Notes: generated from the sequence alone by a model not told the origin. Positions 1 to 8,827 are shown, numbered from the stretch's first letter. The stretch: DNA of 64,000 bases from an uncultured Lachnospiraceae bacterium (GCA_900554415.1 USGU01000007.1:21826-85825), one strand, 5' to 3'. A program made the numbers and translations.

Positions 1-1152
1 AACAGCAGAAGATTTGGCTCAAACAAGCTGTTATACCCCATTGACGGGAAGCCTATGTATCGCCATTTACTGGACAGGCTGGTGCATATTTGTGAGGAAA
101 AACCGGAATGGGAAGTGCTGGTCGTAACCCAGTACGAAGAGATAGAAAGATATGCAAGGTCTCTGGAAGAAAGTGGATGCAGCGTACATACTTTGTGGTC
201 ACCGGAAAGCGTGCAAGGGGCATCGGTTACCATTTCCAGAGCGGTGAAAGCGGCAGAAGAACGGGAAGCACTGGTGTTTTTCGTGGCAGACCAGCCTTAT
301 CTGACAGAAGATACTGTAAGAAATTTCTTGTATGAGATAGAACATGAGATGGTGCTTTCCAGGAAACGTCTTGGCTGCGTCGGATATCAGGGTGAGTGTG
401 GGAATCCGGTTTGGTTTTCCAAAGCATTTTATCAGGAACTTCTGACCCTTCAGGGCGATGAGGGCGGAAGGAAAATCTTAAAAAAACATATCAAGGAAGC
501 TGCCATATTCCCCGTTACAGATAAGAGGGAATTGGAAGATATAGATAAGAAGTGTGGAGGCAAAGAGATGAAATTATTAAAGGACAGAATTCGCAAAGAT
601 GGAGTGGTAAAAGAAGGAAATGTACTGAAAGTGGACAGTTTCCTGAATCATCAGATGGATGTAAAGCTGTTCCATGAAATTGGACTGGAATTTAAGCGTC
701 GTTTTGAGGGAGAAGAAATTAACAAGATTCTTACGATAGAAGCATCTGGAATTGGAATTGCATGTGTGGCAGCAGAAGTGTTTGATGTGCCTGTAGTATT
801 TGCAAAGAAGAATCAGACAAAGAACATTGCTGGGGATGTTTATACATCCAAAGTAGAATCTTTCACACACGGAAGAGTATATGATATCCGTGTGGCAAAG
901 CAGTTCCTTGGAAAAGGTGATAAGGTACTGGTAATTGATGATTTCCTTGCAAATGGAAAGGCACTGGAGGGACTGATTGAGTTAATCAATGCATCCGGAG
1001 CAACGCTTGTAGGTGCCGGAATCGTCATCGAAAAAGGCTTTCAGGTAGGCGGAGATTTGATTCGTTCTAAGGGTGTTCATCTGGAATCTCTGGCAATTGT
1101 AGAGAGCATGGATGAAAAGACAGGAGAAATCGTATTCCGTGGAGATAACTAG
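1..1152 (+). CDS. xpt: MobA-like nucleotidyltransferase fused to xanthine phosphoribosyltransferase (5' partial)
   Basis: The reading frame is open from the first base, so the true start lies upstream. Residues ~1-185 of the visible part resemble the MobA/MocA-like NTP transferase family (a KLLYPIDGKPMY sugar/cofactor cytidylyltransferase-type start and VFFVADQPYL, the metal-binding Asp motif). Members transfer a nucleotide to molybdenum cofactor or related substrates. The last 194 residues are a full-length xanthine phosphoribosyltransferase, with the PRPP loop at VLVIDDFLANGKAL and the usual MKLLKDRI start; this enzyme salvages xanthine to XMP. The two parts are joined without a stop. An internal ATG at 568 has its own Shine-Dalgarno, so Xpt may also be made alone. 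Both activities fit purine or molybdenum-hydroxylase metabolism. The Xpt assignment is firm; the substrate of the first domain is open. Confidence 0.85.
   Translation, partial: NSRRFGSNKLLYPIDGKPMYRHLLDRLVHICEEKPEWEVLVVTQYEEIERYARSLEESGCSVHTLWSPESVQGASVTISRAVKAAEEREALVFFVADQPYLTEDTVRNFLYEIEHEMVLSRKRLGCVGYQGECGNPVWFSKAFYQELLTLQGDEGGRKILKKHIKEAAIFPVTDKRELEDIDKKCGGKEMKLLKDRIRKDGVVKEGNVLKVDSFLNHQMDVKLFHEIGLEFKRRFEGEEINKILTIEASGIGIACVAAEVFDVPVVFAKKNQTKNIAGDVYTSKVESFTHGRVYDIRVAKQFLGKGDKVLVIDDFLANGKALEGLIELINASGATLVGAGIVIEKGFQVGGDLIRSKGVHLESLAIVESMDEKTGEIVFRGDN
554..570 (+). promoter_or_regulatory. Internal ribosome binding site and start codon for stand-alone Xpt
   Basis: GTGGAGG at 554-560 lies 7 nt before an in-frame ATG (568-570) that matches the canonical N-terminus of Xpt. 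Initiation here would give a 194-residue protein, the normal length for the family. This suggests nested translation of the fused reading frame. Confidence 0.5.
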
Positions 1153-1157
1153 GCACT

Positions 1158-2252
1158 ATGTTATATATCATACCGGATTATTATTTTGACTTTCACTGTA
1201 TTGCAGAGCGGTGCGAAGACACTTGTTGTGCAGGATGGCAGATTGTAATAGATAAAAAGTCTCTCAGAAAATATCGGAAAGTAAAAGGAAGTTATGCCAG
1301 AGAATTAAGAAAAAGGATTCGCTGGCAGAAACGGATTTTTTGTCAGGATAAAGAAAAGCGCTGCGCTTTCTTGAATGAAAATAATCTGTGTGACCTTTAT
1401 ACGAATCTGGGAGCGAAGAGTCTTTGCAGGACATGCCGTATGTATCCGAGGCATGTGGAAGAATTTGAGAATGTACGGGAAATCAGTTTATCCGTATCCT
1501 GTCCGGAAGTAGCCAGAATACTGATGGAGAGGGAGACGCCAGTACATTTTCGAACATTTGAAAAAGAAGGGGAAGAGTCATGGGATGACTTTGACCCGTT
1601 TCTGTTTTCCATACTACAGGACGCAAGAGAAGGAATGTTTCAAATTCTACAGAACAGAGAATTGGACATTTCGATTCGTGAAAAACTGGTTCTTGGAATG
1701 GCACATGATATTCAGGGACGTGTAAACCGTGGTGAAATGTTTGGATGTCCGGAAGTCATTGAACGTTATCAGACAGACAAGGCCGTTGCTTTTGCGCAGA
1801 AGGTTGTCTGTAAAGAAGAACCAGTCTGGCCGCGGGAACGGTTTCTGAAACTGTTCCGGTTTGAGAGACTGAGGGATGACTGGGAAATGCTTCTTGTAGA
1901 GACAGAAGCACTGTTGTATAAAGACGGTGAGACTGCCTATTGGCATAAGAGGAAAGAATTTGACAGATGGACAAAAGAACAGATGCCACTGTGGGAGGTT
2001 CACATAGAACAACTGCTTATCTATTTCCTTTTCACCTATTTTGTGGGAGCAGTGTATGATGGTAATATTTACGCAAAGGCCCGTATGTGTGTATCTTTTA
2101 CGGAACTGGTGTGTGAAATCTGGATGGCAGCATGGCTGCGTAACGGAAAACAACTGGGACTGGAAGAAATGACAGAACTGTTGTACCGGTTTTCCAGAGA
2201 AATGGAACATTCAGATAAGAATTTGAAAATAGCAGAGAAAATTATGCTATAA
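1158..2252 (+). CDS. fliB: FliB-like flagellin lysine-N-methylase family protein
   Basis: This 364-residue protein has the FliB cysteine pattern: CEDTCCAGW near residue 19, CAFLNENNLCDLY near 71, and LCRTCRMYPR near 93. These are the conserved metal-cluster cysteines of the family, which methylates flagellin lysines in enterobacteria. The C-terminal half is less conserved. It starts 5 nt after the Xpt fusion and ends about 50 nt before glnA, so it is probably co-transcribed with the former. No flagellar gene is visible in the window, and many Clostridia carry FliB-like proteins away from flagellar loci, so its real substrate is uncertain. Confidence 0.75.
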   Translation: MLYIIPDYYFDFHCIAERCEDTCCAGWQIVIDKKSLRKYRKVKGSYARELRKRIRWQKRIFCQDKEKRCAFLNENNLCDLYTNLGAKSLCRTCRMYPRHVEEFENVREISLSVSCPEVARILMERETPVHFRTFEKEGEESWDDFDPFLFSILQDAREGMFQILQNRELDISIREKLVLGMAHDIQGRVNRGEMFGCPEVIERYQTDKAVAFAQKVVCKEEPVWPRERFLKLFRFERLRDDWEMLLVETEALLYKDGETAYWHKRKEFDRWTKEQMPLWEVHIEQLLIYFLFTYFVGAVYDGNIYAKARMCVSFTELVCEIWMAAWLRNGKQLGLEEMTELLYRFSREMEHSDKNLKIAEKIML

Positions 2253-2305
2253 TGTAGATGACCAATCTTGAGCATGAAAATGCTGAATGACAAGGGAGAG
2301 GAATC

Positions 2306-3607
2306 ATGAAGACAAAAGAAGATATTTTGAGACTGGTAGAAGAGGAAGATATCGAGTTTATCCGTCTGCAGTTTACGGATATGTTTGGTTTCCTGAAGAA
2401 TATTGCGGTTACGCCAAATCAGCTCGAATGGGCATTTGATAACGGCTATATGTTCAAGGGAGCTGCCGTGTTCGGCAAGCATGACTACGAAAAAGAAGAT
2501 TTGTATTTATGCCCGGATTTGGAAACTTTCGTCATTTTACCATGGAGACCGCAAAGCGGTAAGGTTGCACGTGTGATTTGCAATATCTGCAGAGAAGATG
2601 GAACGATTTATGAATGTAGTTCCCGTGCAATTCTGCAAAGAGTCATGAAAATGACAGAGGAAAAGGGCTACCGTTTTCAGGTGGACCCGGACTGCGAGTT
2701 TTTCTTGTTTAATACAGATGAAAACGGCTGTCCGACAACGATTACCCATGAGAATGCAGGGTATATGGATGTGGGACCTACAGATTTAGGCGAAAATGCG
2801 AGAAGAGAACTTGTGCTGAATCTGGAAGAAATGGGATTCGAAGTGGAATCTTCCCATCATGAGGTGGCACCATCGCAGCATGAAATTGATTTCAAAGCAG
2901 CAGAGCCTTTATCCATAGCAGATTCTATCATTACTTTTAAGTCTGCGGTCCGCTCTATTGTGAAGCGTTTTGGCCTTCATGCCACATTTATGCCAAAGCC
3001 GAGAAGCGACATGGCAGGCTCAGGAATGCGGTTAAATATTTCTGCATGTAAGGACGGAAAGAAGTTATTCCAGTCTGATGAAAATGGAGAAATTTCACAG
3101 GAACTGAAGTGGTTTATGGGAGGAATCCTGCATTACGCACCGGCTATGTGTGCAGTGACGAATCCACTGGTTAACTCTTATAAACGTCTTACTTCAGGTT
3201 TTGATGCACCTAATGAAATTGGATGGGCGAGAAAGAATGTGAATGGCCTTTTGAAAGTGCAGAGAAAGAAAGGAGAAGATACGAAGGTAAGCCTTCGCTT
3301 CCCAGACCCATCGGCAAATCCGTATCTTGCGATTGCAGTGTGCCTTGCTGCCGGTGTTGAGGGAATTGAACAACAGATGGATCCGGGATTGCCGATACCA
3401 GAGTGTTACGAGAAACAGGAAAAACTGAAAGAGCTTCCTGGCTCACTCAGAGAAGCAGTTACCCAGATGGAAGAAAGTGAATTTATGGAGCGGGTGCTTG
3501 GAAAGGCATTCGTGGACATTTATGCAGATGCCAAAATGCAGGAGTGGAATGCATATATGGCAGATGTATCAAAATGGGAGTTAAATGAGTATTTAAACAA
3601 AATTTAA
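2306..3607 (+). CDS. glnA: Glutamine synthetase, type I (short form)
   Basis: 433 residues, the usual length of the short GlnA of Firmicutes; it forms glutamine from glutamate, ammonia and ATP. Visible family features are the N-terminal beta-grasp with FTDMFGFLKN, the FDPDCEF-like VDPDCEFFLF metal-binding stretch, SSHHEVAPSQHEIDF, the ATP-site FMPKPRSDMAGSGMR, and NPLVNSYKRL. The RBS (AAGGGAGAGG) is well placed. The adenylylation-type extension of the enterobacterial enzyme is absent. The next gene, an ANTAR-domain protein 12 nt downstream, is a frequent partner of clostridial glnA and probably controls nitrogen-regulated transcripts by antitermination. Confidence 0.95.
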   Translation: MKTKEDILRLVEEEDIEFIRLQFTDMFGFLKNIAVTPNQLEWAFDNGYMFKGAAVFGKHDYEKEDLYLCPDLETFVILPWRPQSGKVARVICNICREDGTIYECSSRAILQRVMKMTEEKGYRFQVDPDCEFFLFNTDENGCPTTITHENAGYMDVGPTDLGENARRELVLNLEEMGFEVESSHHEVAPSQHEIDFKAAEPLSIADSIITFKSAVRSIVKRFGLHATFMPKPRSDMAGSGMRLNISACKDGKKLFQSDENGEISQELKWFMGGILHYAPAMCAVTNPLVNSYKRLTSGFDAPNEIGWARKNVNGLLKVQRKKGEDTKVSLRFPDPSANPYLAIAVCLAAGVEGIEQQMDPGLPIPECYEKQEKLKELPGSLREAVTQMEESEFMERVLGKAFVDIYADAKMQEWNAYMADVSKWELNEYLNKI

Positions 3608-3619
3608 AAAGGAGCAGAT

Positions 3620-4168
3620 ATGAGCAACATTATTATAGCGTTGCCAAAACTGGAAGATGCAAAGTACATTAGTTCGGTTCTAAGCAGATATGGAATGAAA
3701 ACTGACTGTATCTGTGACAGGGCATCTACGGCCTTGAAATATGCGAACCAGATGGAAAATGGTGTACTCATTTGCAGCAGACGCCTTCTAGATATGCATT
3801 ACTCAAAACTGCTGAAATATCTACCAGAATATTTTGACATGCTCTTGCTCACATCAAAGACGGAAGTAAGTGACTATCCGTCAGACGTGAAGACAATAAG
3901 TCTCCCGATAAAAACAGCTGATTTAGTTAATACAATAGACAAAATGCTGGCCAGTCAGGCCAGATGTATAAAAAAACGAAAAATGCAGCCAAGGAAACGG
4001 ACAGAGCAGGAACAACATTACATCGAAGAAGCAAAACGAATGCTGATGGAACGGAATCATATGACGGAACAGGAAGCATTTCGGTATTTGCAGAAGGCGA
4101 GCATGAATTCGGAAACCAATATGGTAGAAACGGCACAAAAGCTATTGATGCTATCAGAGGACGAATAA
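3620..4168 (+). CDS. ANTAR-domain response-regulator-like protein
   Basis: 182 residues. The first ~120 form a degenerate receiver-like domain (IIIALPKLEDAKYISSVL), without an obvious conserved phospho-acceptor Asp pattern. The C-terminal ~60 residues (EEAKRMLMERNHMTEQEAFRYLQKASM) match the three-helix ANTAR RNA-binding domain. ANTAR proteins bind two-hexaloop RNAs and prevent termination. It sits 12 nt after glnA with its own RBS (AAAAAGGAG), so it belongs to the glnA operon and probably senses nitrogen state. I did not find an obvious two-hairpin ANTAR target in the window. Confidence 0.85.
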   Translation: MSNIIIALPKLEDAKYISSVLSRYGMKTDCICDRASTALKYANQMENGVLICSRRLLDMHYSKLLKYLPEYFDMLLLTSKTEVSDYPSDVKTISLPIKTADLVNTIDKMLASQARCIKKRKMQPRKRTEQEQHYIEEAKRMLMERNHMTEQEAFRYLQKASMNSETNMVETAQKLLMLSEDE

Positions 4169-4196
4169 CAGTTAGGTAATACAGGAGGAAACAATT

Positions 4197-4709
4197 ATGT
4201 TAGACAAAAATGTAGTCGCATTATTAAACCAGCAGATTAACAAGGAATTTTATTCTGCTTATTTATATCTTGATTTTTCAAATTTCTATTATGATAACGG
4301 TTTAGATGGTTTTGGAAACTGGTATAAGATTCAGGCACAGGAAGAACGTGACCATGCACTTCTTTTCGTACAGTATTTACAGAACAACGGAGAAAAGATT
4401 GAACTGGAAGCGATTGACAAACCGGCTGTTGAACTTACCAGTGCAAAAGGTGTATTAGAAGAAGGATTGAAGCATGAGCAGTATGTAACAAGCCTGATTC
4501 ACACTATCTATGACGCTGCTTACAGCATCAAAGATTTCCGCACTATGCAGTTCTTAGACTGGTTCGTAAAAGAACAGGGCGAAGAAGAAACCAACGCAGA
4601 AGGACTGATTAAGAAGTTTGAATTGTTTGGAGACGACCCGAAGAGTTTATACATGCTGGACAATGAACTGGCAGCACGTGTATACAGCGCACCATCACTG
4701 GTACTGTAA
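4197..4709 (+). CDS. ftnA: Ferritin (bacterial non-heme type)
   Basis: 170 residues, the standard ferritin length. The four-helix fold carries the ferroxidase pattern: NKEFYSAYLYLDFSNFYYDNGLDGFGNWYKIQ, QEERDHALLF (E-x-x-H) and WFVKEQGEEETNAEGL (E-x-Q-x-E). It stores iron as a ferric mineral in a 24-subunit shell. The RBS AGGAGG lies 8 nt upstream of ATG. A hypothetical gene begins 6 nt after the stop, suggesting co-transcription. Confidence 0.93.
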   Translation: MLDKNVVALLNQQINKEFYSAYLYLDFSNFYYDNGLDGFGNWYKIQAQEERDHALLFVQYLQNNGEKIELEAIDKPAVELTSAKGVLEEGLKHEQYVTSLIHTIYDAAYSIKDFRTMQFLDWFVKEQGEEETNAEGLIKKFELFGDDPKSLYMLDNELAARVYSAPSLVL

Positions 4710-4715
4710 TCACAA

Positions 4716-5363
4716 ATGGCGGAAAACGAATACTTTAAGCAGGCTTTATCCAGTTTTGCGATGGATATGGCAAGTGGTGGCGCAATCAAACATTTGACAA
4801 ATCAGGGTTATACGGTACAGCAGATTGTAAATAAACTGGATTTTCCGACTCCTTACGAGAAAGTACAGGAACTGGTGTGGAAGCAATTGATTGAAAATGG
4901 ATGTCTGCTTCTGGAAGAACCGGGAAATGGAACAGAGCACGAAAAAGTAGATTACATTCAGGAAACAGACAGCTTGGGAAGAAAAAGCTTTCGCAAGGTA
5001 GTGGTTTCGTGTGAAAATGACATTCGGATTCACTGGAAAGAATGGAACTATATCTGGAAATCAGAAGATTCGTTTCGTTCATTTCTGGATGAACAGTGCG
5101 TGAAAAACGGAGAACAGGATTCTTATGTGCGCTGCGATTTTGGACTTCGGAAATATCGCGATCCGAAAGGTTATGAACGGACAATTCAGAAACTGACTGC
5201 ACAGCAGAAAGAATATATTCTGGGACTGCCTTGGGAATTGAGGCCTGTTTATCACCAACTGAATCTGCGGATGCGGGAGATTGTTGCGGCACTGTATGCA
5301 GCAGGAGAATTTCACTGCTGCCTTTATTTCCGGAAAACCAGAGAAAAGATTACGCTTGGGTAG
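4716..5363 (+). CDS. Conserved hypothetical protein
   Basis: 215 residues with no signal peptide or membrane segment. I do not recognise a named family. The first 60 residues (ASGGAIKHLTNQGYTVQQIVNKLDFPTPYEKVQELVWKQL) look helical and could be a small winged or recruitment helix bundle. The remainder is mixed, with basic and aromatic residues. It begins 6 nt after ftnA and is the last gene before the strong Trp-type T-box promoter, so it is probably translated from the ferritin transcript. Proteins of this sort are common in Lachnospiraceae, but I cannot offer a function. Confidence 0.6.
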   Translation: MAENEYFKQALSSFAMDMASGGAIKHLTNQGYTVQQIVNKLDFPTPYEKVQELVWKQLIENGCLLLEEPGNGTEHEKVDYIQETDSLGRKSFRKVVVSCENDIRIHWKEWNYIWKSEDSFRSFLDEQCVKNGEQDSYVRCDFGLRKYRDPKGYERTIQKLTAQQKEYILGLPWELRPVYHQLNLRMREIVAALYAAGEFHCCLYFRKTREKITLG

Positions 5364-5405
5364 CTAGGGTATGAGTTTAACAGTTTAATTTGTTAAAATT
5401 TCCCC

Positions 5406-5434
5406 TTGACAAATAAAAAGAAAAGTATTAATAT
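5406..5434 (+). promoter_or_regulatory. Sigma-A promoter of the T-box/trpXYZ operon
   Basis: TTGACA (5406-5411), a 17-nt spacer, and TAATAT (5429-5434). Transcription would begin near 5441, just upstream of the T-box leader. Confidence 0.75.
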
Positions 5435-5440
5435 TACGCC

Positions 5441-5710
5441 ATAAAGAAAAACCGATGAGAAAGAGGAGTAGATTATTAAGCGAAATCTCAGAGAGCGACA
5501 GGTGGTGGGATTGTCGTATGGAGCTGATAGTTGAATGGACTTTTGAGGGCAGCTTGAAATCGCAAGAGAGTATGGCTTGTCGGGAACCAGACCCGTTACC
5601 AACTGGAGTGTATGTTAGTACATGTAAGAGGACAGTAGAACTGTTGAAGTTGAGTGGTACCGCGAGAATGATATATCGCCTCAATCCCAAGTGGGATTGG
5701 GGCTTTTTTT
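5441..5710 (+). promoter_or_regulatory. T-box leader, probable tryptophan specifier
   Basis: The leader has the AGUAGA-type loop of Stem I (in GAGGAGTAGATT, ~5462), the specifier-loop 3' strand GAA-TGG-A with TGG at 5536-5538, the conserved T-box GTGGTACCGCGAG (5654-5666), and a Rho-independent terminator at 5678-5710. T-boxes bind uncharged tRNA and then form an antiterminator. UGG would report tryptophan, which fits the TrpXYZ-type importer downstream. One caution is that the bulge reads UGGU, which pairs best with an A73 discriminator, whereas bacterial tRNA-Trp usually has G73 (a G-U pair). A shifted reading of the specifier, such as AUG, therefore cannot be excluded. Confidence 0.85.
5678..5710 (+). 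terminator. T-box regulatory terminator
   Basis: GCCTCAATCC and GGATTGGGGC form a 10-bp stem (with one mismatch or wobble), followed by seven T. The 5' arm overlaps the region that would pair with the T-box sequence in the antiterminator. Confidence 0.8.
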
Positions 5711-5913
5711 ATAGCTTTGCTATAAAAAAAACCTTGATATGCACACTGCGGTGTACAAGGAAGATGTCGCAAGCGACCACCACAGGCGCAAGAATGTGCC
5801 AAGGCACATTCTATTTAAATTCATTTTACGCATTGTGTATAGGACTTCAATAAACGGACTTCTTTCAGACTAGCAAGAAAATGTATCTTAAGTGAGAAAA
5901 GGAGAAGACGATT

Positions 5914-6927
5914 ATGAAGAAGAAAATGTTAGCAGTAGTTTTAGGAATGGTAATGACAGTATCTCTGATGGCAGGATGTGGCTCAAAGAGTAATACAACA
6001 ACAGGAGAAAAGGAAACATACACAATTGGAATTTCACAGTTTGCAGAACATGGTTCTCTTGATAACTGTAGAGAAGGCTTTTTGGCAGGTCTTGCAGAAG
6101 AAGGCATTGTAGAAGGGGATAACCTTGAAGTAGAATATAAGAATGCAGCGGCAGATATGGGAACCGCTTCCCAGATTTCCAGCAGCTTCGTATCGGATGG
6201 CGTGGATTTGATTTGTGCCATTGCAACACCAAGTGCACAGGCAGCATATAATGAGGCTATGGATGCAGATATCCCGGTTATTTACACAGCAGTTACAGAC
6301 CCGGTAGCAGCAGAACTTGCAACCAAGGACGGCAAACCGGTTGGAGAAGTGACAGGAACCAGTGATAAGCTTCCGGTAGAAGCACAGCTTAAAATGATTC
6401 GTGAAATGCTTCCAGATGCAAAGACAATCGGGATCATTTACACCACAAGCGAAGCAAATAGTGTATCTGCCATCGAAGAATATGAATCAAAGGTTGGCGA
6501 TTATGGATTTGAACTGGTAACAAAGGGTGTTACTTCTGTTTCCGAAGTTGGTCTTGCAGCAGAAGATTTGCTTACAAAGGTTGACTGCATTACAAACCTG
6601 ACAGATAATACAGTAGTAAGCGCACTGGCAACTGTACTTGATAAAGCAAATGCAGCAAAGATTCCGGTATTCGGAAGCGAAATCGAGCAGGTAAAAATCG
6701 GATGCCTTGCAGCAGAAGGTCTTGACTATGTAGCACTTGGAAAACAGACAGGAAAGATGGCGGCAAAAGTATTAAAAGGCGAAGCAAAAGCATCAGACCT
6801 TTCCTTTGAACTGATCACAGAAGCCGGACTGTATGTAAATACAAAGGTTGCTGAAAATCTTGGAATTACACTGGATAGCGAATTGACAGACAGTGCAGTG
6901 GAAACATATGATACAATTGCTGAATAA
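5914..6927 (+). CDS. trpX: ABC transporter substrate-binding lipoprotein (TrpX type)
   Basis: 337 residues of the ABC-substrate-binding family PF04392 (TrpX/YtrF-like). The signal peptide ends in the lipobox LMAGC with Cys22 as the lipidation site. The mature part shows YTIGISQFAEHGSLDNCREGF and GIIYTTSEANSVSAIEEYE, typical of the two-lobed aromatic amino acid binders. It should sit on the outer face of the membrane and deliver ligand to the permease encoded 38 nt downstream. The Trp-type T-box leader upstream supports tryptophan as ligand, but ligand specificity is not visible in the protein itself. Confidence 0.87.
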   Translation: MKKKMLAVVLGMVMTVSLMAGCGSKSNTTTGEKETYTIGISQFAEHGSLDNCREGFLAGLAEEGIVEGDNLEVEYKNAAADMGTASQISSSFVSDGVDLICAIATPSAQAAYNEAMDADIPVIYTAVTDPVAAELATKDGKPVGEVTGTSDKLPVEAQLKMIREMLPDAKTIGIIYTTSEANSVSAIEEYESKVGDYGFELVTKGVTSVSEVGLAAEDLLTKVDCITNLTDNTVVSALATVLDKANAAKIPVFGSEIEQVKIGCLAAEGLDYVALGKQTGKMAAKVLKGEAKASDLSFELITEAGLYVNTKVAENLGITLDSELTDSAVETYDTIAE

Positions 6928-6965
6928 ATAAAACAAACGAAACCAATAGAAAAGAGGAACATTGC

Positions 6966-7853
6966 ATGAACTTTGCAATATCAATTGTTGAGCAGGGACT
7001 CATTTACGGAATCTTAGCATTAGGAATTTATATCACATATAAAATACTGGATTTTCCAGATTTGACAGTGGACGGAAGCTTTCCACTGGGGGCAGCGGTG
7101 ACTGCCCTTTTAATCACGAGAGGAGTCAATCCATATCTGACACTGCCGATCAGCTTTCTGGTAGGGGCACTGGCAGGCATTTGTACAGGACTTATCCATG
7201 TGAAATGCAAAGTCAGGGATTTGCTTTCCGGTATTATTATGATGACTGCTTTGTGGACCGTAAATTTACGGATTGCAGGAACATCCAATGTACCTTTATT
7301 TTCGCAGGAAACTATCTTTAAAAATGATTTTATAAATGGTCTGTTTCCATCTTCTCTGATAAAATGGAAGACGTTAATCGTGATTCTGGTTCTGACATTT
7401 CTGGCAAAATTTTTGTTAGATGCGTTTCTGGGAACCAAGGCAGGCTTTCTTCTTCGTGCGGTAGGGGATAATGCAACCCTTGTCACCGCACTTGCAAAGG
7501 ACCAGGGAAATGTGAAGATTCTCGGACTTGCCATTGCAAATGGTCTGGTTGCTTTTGCAGGAGGAATCTTCTGTCAGGAAGAACGTGTATTTGAAATTTC
7601 CAGTGGTACCGGTGCAATGGTAATCGGTCTTGCCAGTGTTATCATCGGAACCAGCGTATTCAAAAATCTTTCCGTAGTAAAGACCACCACAGCCGTACTG
7701 ATTGGCTCTGTCATTTACAAGGCCTGCGTGGCAATTGCATTGCGGAATTTCGAGCCACAGGATATGAAGCTGATTACCGCAGTTCTGTTCCTTGTGATTC
7801 TGGTTATCAATATGGAAAGAAAGAAGAAGGTGAAGACAAATGTTGGAGCTTAA
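6966..7853 (+). CDS. trpY: ABC transporter permease (TrpY type)
   Basis: 295 residues, almost wholly hydrophobic with about eight predicted membrane segments, of the branched-chain/nucleoside-type (BPD_transp_2) permease fold. It contains LTVDGSFPLGAAVTALLI and a cytoplasmic loop around VGDNATLVTALAKDQGN, which would carry the coupling helix for the ATPase. The RBS AGAGGAAC precedes the start. It overlaps the ATPase gene by 14 nt, consistent with translational coupling. Confidence 0.87.
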   Translation: MNFAISIVEQGLIYGILALGIYITYKILDFPDLTVDGSFPLGAAVTALLITRGVNPYLTLPISFLVGALAGICTGLIHVKCKVRDLLSGIIMMTALWTVNLRIAGTSNVPLFSQETIFKNDFINGLFPSSLIKWKTLIVILVLTFLAKFLLDAFLGTKAGFLLRAVGDNATLVTALAKDQGNVKILGLAIANGLVAFAGGIFCQEERVFEISSGTGAMVIGLASVIIGTSVFKNLSVVKTTTAVLIGSVIYKACVAIALRNFEPQDMKLITAVLFLVILVINMERKKKVKTNVGA

Positions 7854-8613
7854 GGGTATTCATAAATATTATAATCCGGGCACGATTAATGAAATGTGTC
7901 TGTTTCAGGACTTCAGTCTTTCCATCGATAAAGGAGAATTCGTCTCAGTGGTAGGAAGTAACGGTTCCGGTAAAACCTCCATGTTAAATATTATCTGCGG
8001 AAGTATTCCGGTAGAGGCAGGAAAGATTCTGATTGATGGGAAAGATATTACAAAGGAAAAGGAATTTAAACGAAACCGTAGCATCGGACGTGTGTATCAG
8101 AATCCTGCAATGGGAACCTGTCCGTCCATGACGATTCTGGAAAATATGTCTATTGCGGATAATAAAGGCAAATTCTATGGACTTGGACGTGGAATCAACA
8201 AGGCAAGAATTGACTATTATAAAGAGACATTGGCACAATTAGGACTTGGCCTGGAAGATAAGATGGATGTAAAAGTCGGTTCCTTATCCGGTGGACAGCG
8301 TCAGGCAATGGCACTTTTAATGTCAACCATGACACCGATTGAGTTCCTGATTCTGGATGAACATACAGCAGCTCTTGACCCGAAGACAGCAGATTTGATT
8401 ATGGAGCTGACCGACAAAGTTGTGAAAGAAAAACAATTAACAACCATCATGGTAACACATAATCTTCGTTATGCGGTGGAGTATGGAAACCGTTTAATCA
8501 TGATGCATCAGGGACATTGCGTGATGGATAAAAAAGGAGACGAAAAGAAAGAAATCTCTACGGATGAAATCCTGAAAGTATTCAATGAAATCAGTATTGA
8601 ATGTGGAAATTAA
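7840..8613 (+). CDS. trpZ: ABC transporter ATP-binding protein (TrpZ type)
   Basis: 257 residues with a complete ABC ATPase set: Walker A GSNGSGKT (residues 39-46), signature LSGGQ (149-153), Walker B FLILDE (169-174) and the switch His in MVTHNLRYA. It energises import through TrpY. It is the last gene of the operon and is followed 17 nt later by a strong terminator. Confidence 0.93.
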   Translation: MLELKGIHKYYNPGTINEMCLFQDFSLSIDKGEFVSVVGSNGSGKTSMLNIICGSIPVEAGKILIDGKDITKEKEFKRNRSIGRVYQNPAMGTCPSMTILENMSIADNKGKFYGLGRGINKARIDYYKETLAQLGLGLEDKMDVKVGSLSGGQRQAMALLMSTMTPIEFLILDEHTAALDPKTADLIMELTDKVVKEKQLTTIMVTHNLRYAVEYGNRLIMMHQGHCVMDKKGDEKKEISTDEILKVFNEISIECGN

Positions 8614-8630
8614 AGAGTGAGACTTAGAAA

Positions 8631-8671
8631 GCCGCCTGCTTCTGAAGATGTTCAGAAGCGGGCGGCCTTTT
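8631..8671 (+). terminator. Rho-independent terminator of trpXYZ
   Basis: A 16-bp stem (GCCGCCTGCTTCTGAA with its complement, one G-U pair), GATG loop, then CTTTTC. Confidence 0.9.
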
Positions 8672-8827
8672 CTGTTATGCCGTGGTTCTCATAGCTGTAG
8701 GAAAATTTCTTGTTCACCATAAATAAGTCTGATGTGATAACGATGATATAAACTTGATGTGATAAGAATTATAAGGTATAGTATGAAGTACAACTTTATG
8801 AAAATGGAAAGGAAAGTCGAAAAGGAA

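Noticed and set aside
1158..2252. Evidence for motility from the FliB-like gene
   Set aside because: No flagellin or flagellar gene is present in the window; the family also occurs in non-motile Clostridia.
5455..5853. 132-residue open frame over the T-box region
   Set aside because: It coincides with conserved T-box stems, the T-box sequence and the terminator; no RBS and no protein-like composition.
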